DNA of 32,201 nt from contig CAZJAZ010000032.1 in NCBI GenBank assembly GCA_964544305.1, forward strand, positions 1 to 32,201. The letters run 5' to 3'. Shown here piece by piece: positions 15,969-23,056 of this stretch. Each line of letters opens with the position of its first letter. Within the stretch, counting starts at the first letter, position 1. The notes beneath the pieces are model-generated. The model was given only the letters and a program-made list of their open reading frames with translations, did no database searches and was not told where the DNA came from. Made by a program: the position numbers and the translations under genes. The DNA comes from JAFDWI01 sp964544305 (GTDB lineage: Bacteria; Actinomycetota; Acidimicrobiia; Acidimicrobiales; Iamiaceae).

Positions 15969-16845
15969 TCAAGAGTGTGTCGATCGTCGTATTGAGCGCC
16001 TGCTGATCTCCAATACGTACGTAACAGTCATCGTGGCGCGTTGGGTCGTCAGCACGCCACACAAGACCCCCATGGGTGCCAAGACGGGCTGCCCCACGGT
16101 GTCCATGTTTGACAAAGTAGTGGTCAAAGAGTCCTGTCGCACAGAGCAGTGTCGGTGCATCCCATGACCCTTCCGTCGGGTCTGAGCGACCAAAAAATGC
16201 TTCGTAAGCGATGCGCATCGGATGCGACCCGGCGACCGAGGTCAATAGTGTGGCGCCAACCAAAGTTGCAATGCCGCAGTAGCCATCCACCCAGGTAATC
16301 GGGGTTGGCCAACCAGATTCTTGTACCACGGTTGCCGTCGCACCAGGATCAAGGAGTTGGTTCGTGAGCGGTGGCGTGTCATCGGGAAAGAACCCGTCCA
16401 TGATGACGATGCGCTTCACTTTTTTCTCTATAAGTTCGCGTGCGCGCAGCATGATATTTGCCATGTTGGTGAGGCCACCGAGTGCAACGATGATCACTGA
16501 AGCATCGGGCTGGTTCGCTAAGAGTTGAAGCAGAAGGTCGGGCGCATTGTGAATCGTGGGCCTTGCGTGGGGAAACGCATCGCGCAACGCGTCGGACACG
16601 ATCATTGGGCCGCCCGCGAATGGGCCACCTTCTGGTTGGCCAATGGGGATGGATTCATGTCCGTAGGCGTCGTTGAGAGCTGCGATACCTCCGGCACAAC
16701 TTGGGTCGGACAAACAGGACGTGATTCCAAGGATTTCAATGTGACCTTGTTCGTGGAGGACGTGGGCGATTCCAATCGCACTGGCGTCGTCCCACCACAT
16801 TCCCAGATCGGTATCGATGATGATCTGGGGAGCTGCCTTGGCCAT
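15958..16845 (-). CDS. Inosine-uridine-type nucleoside hydrolase family protein
   Basis: This 295-residue calcium-dependent N-glycosidase has an N-terminal signature DTDLGMWWDD at 11-20. The classic form is DTDPGxDD; the three-residue spacing resembles the DTDIGxxxDD variant of other family members, but the double tryptophan is unusual. IIVALGGLTNMANIM gives the expected mid-protein strand-loop, and SWDAPTLL near the C-terminus could provide the last calcium aspartate. Expected role: splitting nucleosides into ribose and base for salvage. The substrate is not predictable, since family members also act on nicotinamide riboside and nucleoside analogues. ATG lies six bases after the stop of the ABC exporter subunit, so it is the third gene of that operon. 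Confidence 0.85.
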   Translation of the reverse strand: MAKAAPQIIIDTDLGMWWDDASAIGIAHVLHEQGHIEILGITSCLSDPSCAGGIAALNDAYGHESIPIGQPEGGPFAGGPMIVSDALRDAFPHARPTIHNAPDLLLQLLANQPDASVIIVALGGLTNMANIMLRARELIEKKVKRIVIMDGFFPDDTPPLTNQLLDPGATATVVQESGWPTPITWVDGYCGIATLVGATLLTSVAGSHPMRIAYEAFFGRSDPTEGSWDAPTLLCATGLFDHYFVKHGHRGAARLGTHGGLVWRADDPTRHDDCYVRIGDQQALNTTIDTLLINR

Positions 16846-16851
16846 GACGCT

Positions 16852-18708
16852 CTACGTTTCGACGCCCGCAAACTGCGCGGCATACAACGTGGCGTATGCA
16901 CCTTGTGCCGCGAGCAACGCGTCATGATTGCCTTGTTCAACAATCTGACCTTGTTCCATCACCAGAATGGTATCGGCGTCACGGATGGTCGAAAGCCGAT
17001 GCGCGATCACAAAACTTGTCCGCTCATGACGCAGTGCGGCCATGGCGTGTTGAATAAGGACTTCGGTGCGCGTGTCGACCGATGAGGTTGCTTCATCAAG
17101 AATGAGGATCGTTGGGTCGGCCAAGAACGCTCGGGCAATGGTGATGAGTTGCTTCTCACCGGCTGAAACGGCTCCGGTTTCATTGTCAAGTCGTGTGTCG
17201 TACCCGTTGGGCAGTGAGTGCACAAAACGATCGACGTAGCACGCTTTGGAGGCCGCTCGAATTTGGTCTTCGCTCGCTTCCAAGTTGCCATAGGCGATGT
17301 TCTCACGAATGGTTCCTTCAAAGAGCCAGGTGTCTTGGAGCACCATTCCCATGTTGGAACGCAGATCGGCCCGGGTCAGCGTCGCGGTATCGACGCCATC
17401 GAGGCGGATGACACCGTCATCGACATCGTAGAAGCGCATCAACAAGTTGACGAGTGTGGTCTTGCCTGCGCCGGTCGGTCCAACGATCGCGACGGTTTCG
17501 CCCGGCTGCGCGACAAGTGAAAGGTCTTCAATGAGTGGCTTGTCGGGATTGTAGGAAAATGAGACCGATTCGAAGCGCACTTCACCGCGAGCGCGAGCTA
17601 ATTTGGCTGGTTCTGTTGCGTCAGGTGTTTGTTCATCGACGTCAAGGAGGTGAAAAACCCGCTCTGCTGATGCAACGCCGGATTGTAAGACGTTGGCCAT
17701 TGACGCGATTTGTGAAAGCGGTTGGGTAAAGCGTCGCGAATATTGGATGAACGCTTGTATGTCACCGATCGATATTTGGCCCGACGAGACGCGCAAACCG
17801 CCGATCACTGCGATCGCGACAAAGTTGAGGTTGCCGAGCAACATCATCATCGGTTGGATGAGCCCGGCTAAGAACTGGGCACGGAAGCCCGCATTAAATA
17901 GTTCGTCGTTCGTACGCGCAAAACGTTGATCAACCGCTTGTGTTTGCCCAAAAACCTTGACCAGCGCGTGACCGGTAAAGGCTTCTTCGGTCTGTGCATT
18001 GAGTTCGCCGGTGTGTCGCCATTGCGCAACGAACCTTGATTTTGATCGTGCTGTGATAAATCGAACGATCACGACGGATGCGGGAACCATGATCACCGCG
18101 ATCAAACCCAGGAGCCAGTCGATCCACACCATGGCGATAAGCACGGAGATAATGGTGAGCGATGAGGTCAATACCTGAGCCATGGACTGCTGCAAGCTTG
18201 ACCCAAGGTTGTCGATGTCGTTGGTGACGCGGCTCAACAAGTCACCGGTCGGCGTCCGATCAATGTACGAGAGGGGAACCGCCGCGAGTTTCTCCTCAAC
18301 CTTTGTGCGCAAACGTTCCATTGAACGCTGCACGAGATTGGCAATGAGATACGACTGGATCCACTGAAAAAAGGCGGAGATGATGAGAAGCGTGAAGGTA
18401 ACGAGGAGTACCTGCGTGAGATGGTCCGTGTCGACGCCCGCTGGACTGAACGCGCCTCGTACGATCACGTCGGTCGCGTCGCCGAGCAACTTGGGCACAA
18501 TAGTTGCGGCGATCACCCCGAGCGTGCCCGTAACAAGGACGACCAGCGTGATTGTTCGGTCGGGGGCCATGAGCGTTGCGAGTCGTTTGATCGTCCCCCA
18601 AAAGTCCTGTGACTTCTCGGCGGGCATGCCAGCCGAGAAACGCCCCCCAGCGAACCGGCGCGCCGAATCCGCAGCTGATGGTTGCATGGAGCGGTCTTCG
18701 TCGCTCAT
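16852..18708 (-). CDS. ABC exporter half-transporter, catalytic Walker B subunit of a heterodimer
   Basis: This 618-residue type IV ABC exporter subunit has a transmembrane domain at about 45-345 and an ATPase domain after 375. Walker A is GPTGAGKT (410-417). Walker B ILILDE ends in the catalytic Glu539, but the signature is SAGEKQ in place of SGGQ (about 515-520). The partner gene shows the opposite pattern, so together they form one working and one degenerate ATP site, as in TM287/288, BmrCD and LmrCD. ATG 18708 overlaps the partner's stop as ATGA; upstream in-frame codons belong to that gene's end. An extra 40-residue hydrophilic N-terminus precedes helix 1. Likely exports a hydrophobic drug, lipid or peptide. 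Confidence 0.92.
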   Translation of the reverse strand: MSDEDRSMQPSAADSARRFAGGRFSAGMPAEKSQDFWGTIKRLATLMAPDRTITLVVLVTGTLGVIAATIVPKLLGDATDVIVRGAFSPAGVDTDHLTQVLLVTFTLLIISAFFQWIQSYLIANLVQRSMERLRTKVEEKLAAVPLSYIDRTPTGDLLSRVTNDIDNLGSSLQQSMAQVLTSSLTIISVLIAMVWIDWLLGLIAVIMVPASVVIVRFITARSKSRFVAQWRHTGELNAQTEEAFTGHALVKVFGQTQAVDQRFARTNDELFNAGFRAQFLAGLIQPMMMLLGNLNFVAIAVIGGLRVSSGQISIGDIQAFIQYSRRFTQPLSQIASMANVLQSGVASAERVFHLLDVDEQTPDATEPAKLARARGEVRFESVSFSYNPDKPLIEDLSLVAQPGETVAIVGPTGAGKTTLVNLLMRFYDVDDGVIRLDGVDTATLTRADLRSNMGMVLQDTWLFEGTIRENIAYGNLEASEDQIRAASKACYVDRFVHSLPNGYDTRLDNETGAVSAGEKQLITIARAFLADPTILILDEATSSVDTRTEVLIQHAMAALRHERTSFVIAHRLSTIRDADTILVMEQGQIVEQGNHDALLAAQGAYATLYAAQFAGVET

Positions 18709-20438
18709 GCCACATCCTCGCCACGCAACTGGGAGTCCACGATCTCTTGGTATGTGGGGCACGACGCAAGCAACGCGTCATGGGTGCCAAGCCCGACCGT
18801 TTCACCGTCTTCAAGAACAAGAATCTGATCAGCGTTCCGGACCGTAGAGATTCGTTGGGCGACGATGAAAACGGTTGATTGGGCGATATGTGGCACGAGT
18901 GCACTGCGCAAACGTGCTTCGGTCGCAAGATCAAGCGCAGAGAACGAATCATCGAAAAGGAGGATCTTGGGTTTGCGCACCAGGGCGCGCGCAATGGAGA
19001 GGCGCTGACGTTGTCCACCCGACACGTTGGTTCCTCCCTGGGTAATGGGAGAGTCAAGACCCTTTGGCATTGCTTTGACAAAATCCGCCGCCTGGGCGAT
19101 GGTCAAAGCTTCCCAGATCTCATCGTCGGTGGCATCGGGTTTGGCGAAACGAATATTTGATGCAACCGTTCCCGAAAAAAGATATGGCTTTTGTGGAACG
19201 ATTCCGATCTGGCTCCACAGGACCTCCGTGTCAATGTCGCGTAGATCAACGTCGTCGAGCGTGATTGAACCACCGGTTGTGTCAAACAGACGCGGAATCA
19301 AGTGCACGAGGGTGGTCTTTCCCGAGCCGGTGCTCCCGACAATCGCGCAGGTCGTGCCTCGGGTCGCAGTGAGCGACACATGGGAGAGCACGGGCTCATC
19401 CGCACCCGGATACCCGAAAGTGACATCGTTCAATTTGACGGTGCCGACGCCCGACAGTGTGGACACGGGGGACGTTGGTGGGGGAACCGACGACTGGGTA
19501 TCAAGAACTTCCATGATTCGCTCGGCACTCACCGTGGCACGCGGTGCGAGAATTGCGATGAACACGGCCATCATCACCGACATGAGGATCTGCACGAGAT
19601 AGGTGAGAAAGGCGATCAGCGCACCGATGGCGAGTGTGCCGTCTGAAATACGTGAGGCACCGAACCACAACACCACAATGCTCGACACGTTCATCACAAT
19701 GGTGACGACCGGAAAAATTAATGCCTGAAGGTGACCGGCGCGTAAGCCAGTGTCGGTGAGTTCCGCGTTCACTTTCTCGAAACGGGCCCGCTCGGCAGGC
19801 TCTCGTACGAATGCCCGGACGACACGAATCCCAGTGATTTGCTCTCGCAGTACTCGGTTGACGTCATCGACTCGTTCCTGCATGATCCGGAACTGAGGAA
19901 TCATGCGCCACACGATGAGCCCGATTCCAATAATGAGGATCGGGATTGACCCGGTGAGAACCCAGGAGAGTCCGACGTCTTCTCGCAACGCCATGAAAAT
20001 GCCACCGACGCACATCACGGGGGCGGCAACGAAGAGCGTGAGCGACATCACAATAAATTGCTGGACTTGTTGGACGTCGTTGGTCGTGCGGGTGATGAGC
20101 GAGGCCGGCCCGAGTGCGCCCATCTCCCGGGCCGAAAAGCGTGACACCTGATTGAACTGGTCGTCTCGCAGGTCGCGCCCAATCTGCATTGCGATTTTGG
20201 CGCCGAAGTAGATTGCGATCGAGTTTGCGATCACTTGGAGAACGGTGACAACAAGCATGACGCCACCGTGGCGCCAAATGAACGCGGTGTCGTGGGGGAG
20301 AATCCCTTTGTCAATAATGTCGGCGGTAATGCTCGGTAAGAACAGCGTGGCGGTTGCCTGTATTGCTTGGAACGCCACGAGAAAGAAAAGCTCACTCCGA
20401 TAACGCCCGAAGTAGGTGCGTAAGAGCCGAATAAGCAT
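18705..20438 (-). CDS. ABC exporter half-transporter, degenerate Walker B subunit of a heterodimer
   Basis: This 577-residue subunit has six predicted helices in about 1-300 and an ATPase domain after 330. Walker A is GSTGSGKT (368-375), and the signature is canonical VSGGQRQ (472-478). Walker B reads ILLFDD (492-497), so the catalytic glutamate is Asp497. This is the hallmark of the TM287/BmrC/LmrC side of heterodimeric exporters. I chose ATG 20438 over an upstream in-frame start at 20720 because it gives the standard N-terminus and length and is preceded by TACATT-N7. The longer form would run into the divergent membrane-protein gene. It is the first gene of an operon with its partner and a nucleoside hydrolase. 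Confidence 0.92.
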   Translation of the reverse strand: MLIRLLRTYFGRYRSELFFLVAFQAIQATATLFLPSITADIIDKGILPHDTAFIWRHGGVMLVVTVLQVIANSIAIYFGAKIAMQIGRDLRDDQFNQVSRFSAREMGALGPASLITRTTNDVQQVQQFIVMSLTLFVAAPVMCVGGIFMALREDVGLSWVLTGSIPILIIGIGLIVWRMIPQFRIMQERVDDVNRVLREQITGIRVVRAFVREPAERARFEKVNAELTDTGLRAGHLQALIFPVVTIVMNVSSIVVLWFGASRISDGTLAIGALIAFLTYLVQILMSVMMAVFIAILAPRATVSAERIMEVLDTQSSVPPPTSPVSTLSGVGTVKLNDVTFGYPGADEPVLSHVSLTATRGTTCAIVGSTGSGKTTLVHLIPRLFDTTGGSITLDDVDLRDIDTEVLWSQIGIVPQKPYLFSGTVASNIRFAKPDATDDEIWEALTIAQAADFVKAMPKGLDSPITQGGTNVSGGQRQRLSIARALVRKPKILLFDDSFSALDLATEARLRSALVPHIAQSTVFIVAQRISTVRNADQILVLEDGETVGLGTHDALLASCPTYQEIVDSQLRGEDVA

Positions 20439-20445
20439 CGTCAAG

Positions 20446-20451
20446 AATGTA
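20446..20451 (-). promoter_or_regulatory. Putative -10 box (TACATT-N7-ATG) for the ABC exporter operon
   Basis: On the minus strand TACATT is followed by CTTGACG and then the ATG at 20438, giving a leaderless or nearly leaderless mRNA. It supports the chosen start over the longer frame. Confidence 0.5.
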
Positions 20452-20510
20452 GATGCTGGGTTGCAAAATCGAATGATCCGCACGATTAGCCGACAAGCCA
20501 AACTGGACGT

Positions 20511-20864
20511 GTGCTTGAGTTCCATCAGTTTTTTGCGTGGGTCGTCGTTGCCACAAACGCGGCTGTTGGACTGTGGGCGACCGCTGCGCACTATTGGCCG
20601 AAGTACCGAAGTCGGGCCATGTGGTGGGGTGTCTTGATCGCCGAAACAACGATCGCCATCCAAATACTTGCTGGCGTTGCTCTGATTGCGCTCGAACACC
20701 GCGAGACCCGTGACTTTCACGCGTTTTACGGGTTTTCGACGGGGATCGCCGCGGTCATTCTTTACAGTTACCGATCACAACTCAAACACGTCAAATACTT
20801 ACTGTACGGGCTCGGAAGCCTGTTCTTGATGGGAATGGCCTTGCGGGCGATCCAACTCGGATAA
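20511..20864 (+). CDS. Small four-helix integral membrane protein of unknown function
   Basis: I do not recognise this 117-residue protein. It shows about four hydrophobic segments: 5-27, 37-58, 68-87 and 95-114. Histidines sit at membrane edges (His5, His27, His62 and His70), and the third segment begins with HAFYGFSTG. Histidines in such places could bind heme or metal, but the sequence does not prove it. Basic residues cluster in the loops (YWPKYRSR, SYRSQLKHVK). The GTG start at 20511 gives a complete first helix; no TANNNT box at 6-8 bp is seen. It is the first of four plus-strand genes whose later members form a disulfide system, and a role in that system is guesswork from position. Confidence 0.65.
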   Translation: MLEFHQFFAWVVVATNAAVGLWATAAHYWPKYRSRAMWWGVLIAETTIAIQILAGVALIALEHRETRDFHAFYGFSTGIAAVILYSYRSQLKHVKYLLYGLGSLFLMGMALRAIQLG

Positions 20865-20873
20865 TGGGTTTGC

Positions 20874-20879
20874 TAGGTT
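20874..20879 (+). promoter_or_regulatory. Putative -10 box (TAGGTT-N6-GTG) for the DUF3105 gene
   Basis: CTAGGTT is followed by six bases and then the GTG at 20886. The same CTAGGTT-N6-GTG arrangement stands before the DUF929 gene. Confidence 0.5.
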
Positions 20880-20885
20880 GCAGCG

Positions 20886-21656
20886 GTGCATCGACCCAAC
20901 AAAATGAACATGTGGCGCATGATGGCGATCGGCGGAATTGTGAGCGTGATCAGCGTTGCCGGCTGTGGGTCGTCGACAATTTCGGCATCATCGTCAACGA
21001 CAATCGATCCGGCTAACACCTCAAGTACGTCATCAACCTTGTTGACATCGACCTCTCAATCGGAGGCCCGGCAAGTCATCCCCTCAACACCCACGGGGCC
21101 CGCCACACAACAAGGTGCGGTCAAAGAAGTTCCTGACACCTCAGGGATTGAAGGCGTCACCGCTTGGGACACATCTGATCGACCACGTGGTCTGTCTCAC
21201 GATCACGTGGAAGGCCCCGTTCGCTATGTGGTCACCCCACCGGTGGGAGGACCTCACAATCAAGCGTGGATGAACGCGGGGATCTATTCGAAGCCGATTC
21301 CAGCTGAACGTGCGGTCCACAATCTCGAACACGGCGCGGTGTGGATCACCTACCGACCTGACCTGCCCGCTTCACAAGTCGCATCATTGCGAGCATTTGT
21401 TTCCCACCAGAGCGAAATTGCCGGCAGTGACGGTCAATCAAATCGCTACATTGACTTGAGCCCATGGAATGATGCCTCACTTCCGAGTGCCATCGTCATT
21501 TCGTCATGGGGCCACCAACTGCGTGTCAGTCAAGCCAATGATCCCAGGTTGCAACGCTTTGTTGACACGTTTCGCAACAGCGCAAAGTACACGCCGGAAC
21601 TTGGCGCACCCGTTGATGGTGTGCCGGTGCAGATCGGTGGTCGACCACTTGGTTGA
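20886..21656 (+). CDS. DUF3105 domain lipoprotein
   Basis: This 256-residue predicted lipoprotein has a hydrophobic signal followed by lipobox VAGC with Cys27. A Ser/Thr-rich linker (about 28-70) reaches through the envelope. The folded region (about 95-245) carries DUF3105 landmarks: SHDHVEGPVRYVVTPPVGGPHNQAWMNAGIY and the signature HNLEHGAVWITY. The conserved histidines and glutamate look like a metal or redox site, but no function is established for the family. The GTG at 20886 is supported by the -10 box before it; ATG codons at 20904 or 20910 are alternatives that leave the signal intact. It is followed 34 bp later by the thioredoxin-fold gene and then by VKOR. Confidence 0.83.
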   Translation: MHRPNKMNMWRMMAIGGIVSVISVAGCGSSTISASSSTTIDPANTSSTSSTLLTSTSQSEARQVIPSTPTGPATQQGAVKEVPDTSGIEGVTAWDTSDRPRGLSHDHVEGPVRYVVTPPVGGPHNQAWMNAGIYSKPIPAERAVHNLEHGAVWITYRPDLPASQVASLRAFVSHQSEIAGSDGQSNRYIDLSPWNDASLPSAIVISSWGHQLRVSQANDPRLQRFVDTFRNSAKYTPELGAPVDGVPVQIGGRPLG

Positions 21657-21678
21657 TCCAATCTTTATGTGCACCGAC

Positions 21679-21684
21679 TAGGTT
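21679..21684 (+). promoter_or_regulatory. Putative -10 box (TAGGTT-N6-GTG) for the DUF929 gene
   Basis: CTAGGTT lies in the 34-bp gap after the DUF3105 gene, six bases before the GTG at 21691. The DUF929-VKOR pair can therefore be transcribed independently of DUF3105. Confidence 0.5.
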
Positions 21685-21690
21685 TGCTGC

Positions 21691-22548
21691 GTGGCTCAGA
21701 AACAGAAAAGTGCGGCACAGAACGCGAAAGCAGCGGCCCGGGTTCGCGCCGCGCAACAACAAAAGAAGCAACGCTTGCAGTGGACGATTGGCATCATTGT
21801 GCTTGTTGTTGCCGGGGTTGGCGTGCTTGTCCTTGCAAAGATGTCAACATCGGATTCGACCACGAAGACGAGCGGAGAGGCGCAAGTAGCACCCGCCTCA
21901 ATTGGGAAAGATCTTGCGAACGTGTCTTTGGATGCAATCGTGGCCGCGTATTCGAATGCCAAGATTTCTAATTCGGTGAAACCCATTACCGACAAGCCGC
22001 GTACCAAGAATGGCAAACCACAGGTGCTCTACATCGGAGCGGAGTTCTGCCCATACTGTGCAGGAGAGCGATGGGCGCTCACGGTTGCATTATCGAAGTT
22101 CGGTTCGTTTTCCGGGTTGAAGACGATCAACTCTTCTGAGTCTGATGTGCCGACGCTGACGTATGTGAATGCGAAATACACATCGAAGTATGTGGCGTTC
22201 AACCCGATTGAGTTGCAAGACCAAGAACACAAGCCGTTGATGAAGGCCACGAAAGAAGAACAGGACTTGTTGCAGCGACTTGGCGGCGGTGCCTTTCCGT
22301 TTATTGATTTCGGGGGGAAATTCATGCAATCGGGAGGCTCGGTTGAAGTCTCAAACTTCTTTGACAAATCTGGTGCCCCAAAGAAACAGGTGGATATTGC
22401 GTCGGCTATTGGTGCCGCGAAGCCAACCGACAATGACACGACTTCACTTGTGGGGAATGTGAACGCGGTGGCCGGCGAGTTCATCAAGACGATCTGCGGG
22501 CTTACGAATAATCAGCCAGGTAACGTCTGTAAGGCATTCAGCTCGTGA
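21691..22548 (+). CDS. DUF929-type membrane-anchored thioredoxin-fold protein with CPYC motif
   Basis: This 285-residue protein has a basic, Ala/Gln/Lys-rich cytoplasmic N-terminus (1-30), one transmembrane helix (about 31-51), then an extracytoplasmic domain. Within it VLYIGAEFCPYCAGERWALTVALSKFG is a thioredoxin-like redox centre, Cys120-Pro-Tyr-Cys123. GGGAFPFIDFGGK resembles the cis-Pro region. Two further cysteines near the C-terminus (ICGLTNNQPGNVC) may form a second disulfide. The sequence matches the DUF929 family. CPYC suits an oxidase or isomerase that takes oxidising power from a partner. The next gene, nine bases on, encodes VKOR, the standard partner that reoxidises such proteins. 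The GTG start is supported by TAGGTT-N6. Confidence 0.88.
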   Translation: MAQKQKSAAQNAKAAARVRAAQQQKKQRLQWTIGIIVLVVAGVGVLVLAKMSTSDSTTKTSGEAQVAPASIGKDLANVSLDAIVAAYSNAKISNSVKPITDKPRTKNGKPQVLYIGAEFCPYCAGERWALTVALSKFGSFSGLKTINSSESDVPTLTYVNAKYTSKYVAFNPIELQDQEHKPLMKATKEEQDLLQRLGGGAFPFIDFGGKFMQSGGSVEVSNFFDKSGAPKKQVDIASAIGAAKPTDNDTTSLVGNVNAVAGEFIKTICGLTNNQPGNVCKAFSS

Positions 22549-22557
22549 GTTGATGTC

Positions 22558-23037
22558 ATGTCTGGCGGGACACTGCATCAGATGAATACGGCGACGCGGC
22601 TTAGTACGGCGGCTACGGTCACCAATATCGTTGGGTTTGGCTTCGCTGCGTATCTCGCGTATGAACATTTCGCTGCTGCGCAGTTTCAAGGATGTGTGCT
22701 TGGGGGTGGCTGCCAGCAGGTAACGACCTCAACCTACTCACGTATATTCGGCGTTCCTGTCGTCTTGCCAGGCTTGGTGTATTTCATCGTGTCCGGACTC
22801 ATGCATTTGCCGCGCGCGTGGCAATCGACGAACCCGTGGATCCACCGAGCACGAACCTCATGGGCAGTCGTGGGCATGGCAAGCGTCTTCTACCTCATCT
22901 ACGGCGAACTTTCCGTCGAAGCGATCTGCATGTACTGCACCGGTGTGCATGTTGCTGTCTTTGTGTTGTTCGTGCTCACGTTGGTGGGCGCAGCGCTGCT
23001 CGCTGGAAACGAGCTCGCAGACGAAGACAGTGAATAG
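22558..23037 (+). CDS. Vitamin K epoxide reductase (VKOR) family protein
   Basis: This 159-residue polytopic protein has about four or five helices. It has the complete VKOR cysteine set: loop cysteines Cys46 and Cys52 (GCVLGGGCQQV) and the quinone-side pair Cys124-Met-Tyr-Cys127. The conserved serine/tyrosine segment TYSRIFGVPVVLPGLVYF lies between them. Bacterial VKORs replace DsbB: they pass electrons from a thioredoxin-fold partner to menaquinone and so keep extracytoplasmic disulfide formation running. Unlike many actinobacterial and cyanobacterial homologues, the thioredoxin domain is not fused; it is supplied by the gene directly upstream. ATG 22558 lies nine bases past that gene's stop codon; ATG 22582 is a possible internal start. 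Confidence 0.93.
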   Translation: MSGGTLHQMNTATRLSTAATVTNIVGFGFAAYLAYEHFAAAQFQGCVLGGGCQQVTTSTYSRIFGVPVVLPGLVYFIVSGLMHLPRAWQSTNPWIHRARTSWAVVGMASVFYLIYGELSVEAICMYCTGVHVAVFVLFVLTLVGAALLAGNELADEDSE

Positions 23038-23056
23038 CGCTGCAGTGCGAGGGTCG

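Noticed and set aside
18296..19081. 261-codon open frame spanning the junction of the two ABC genes
   Set aside because: Out-of-frame shadow: composition is unlike a protein, and both ABC frames are complete through this area.
20439..20720. 94-residue N-terminal extension of the first ABC subunit
   Set aside because: It is not hydrophobic, overlaps the divergent membrane-protein gene and has no family counterpart. A TACATT-N7-ATG design supports 20438.
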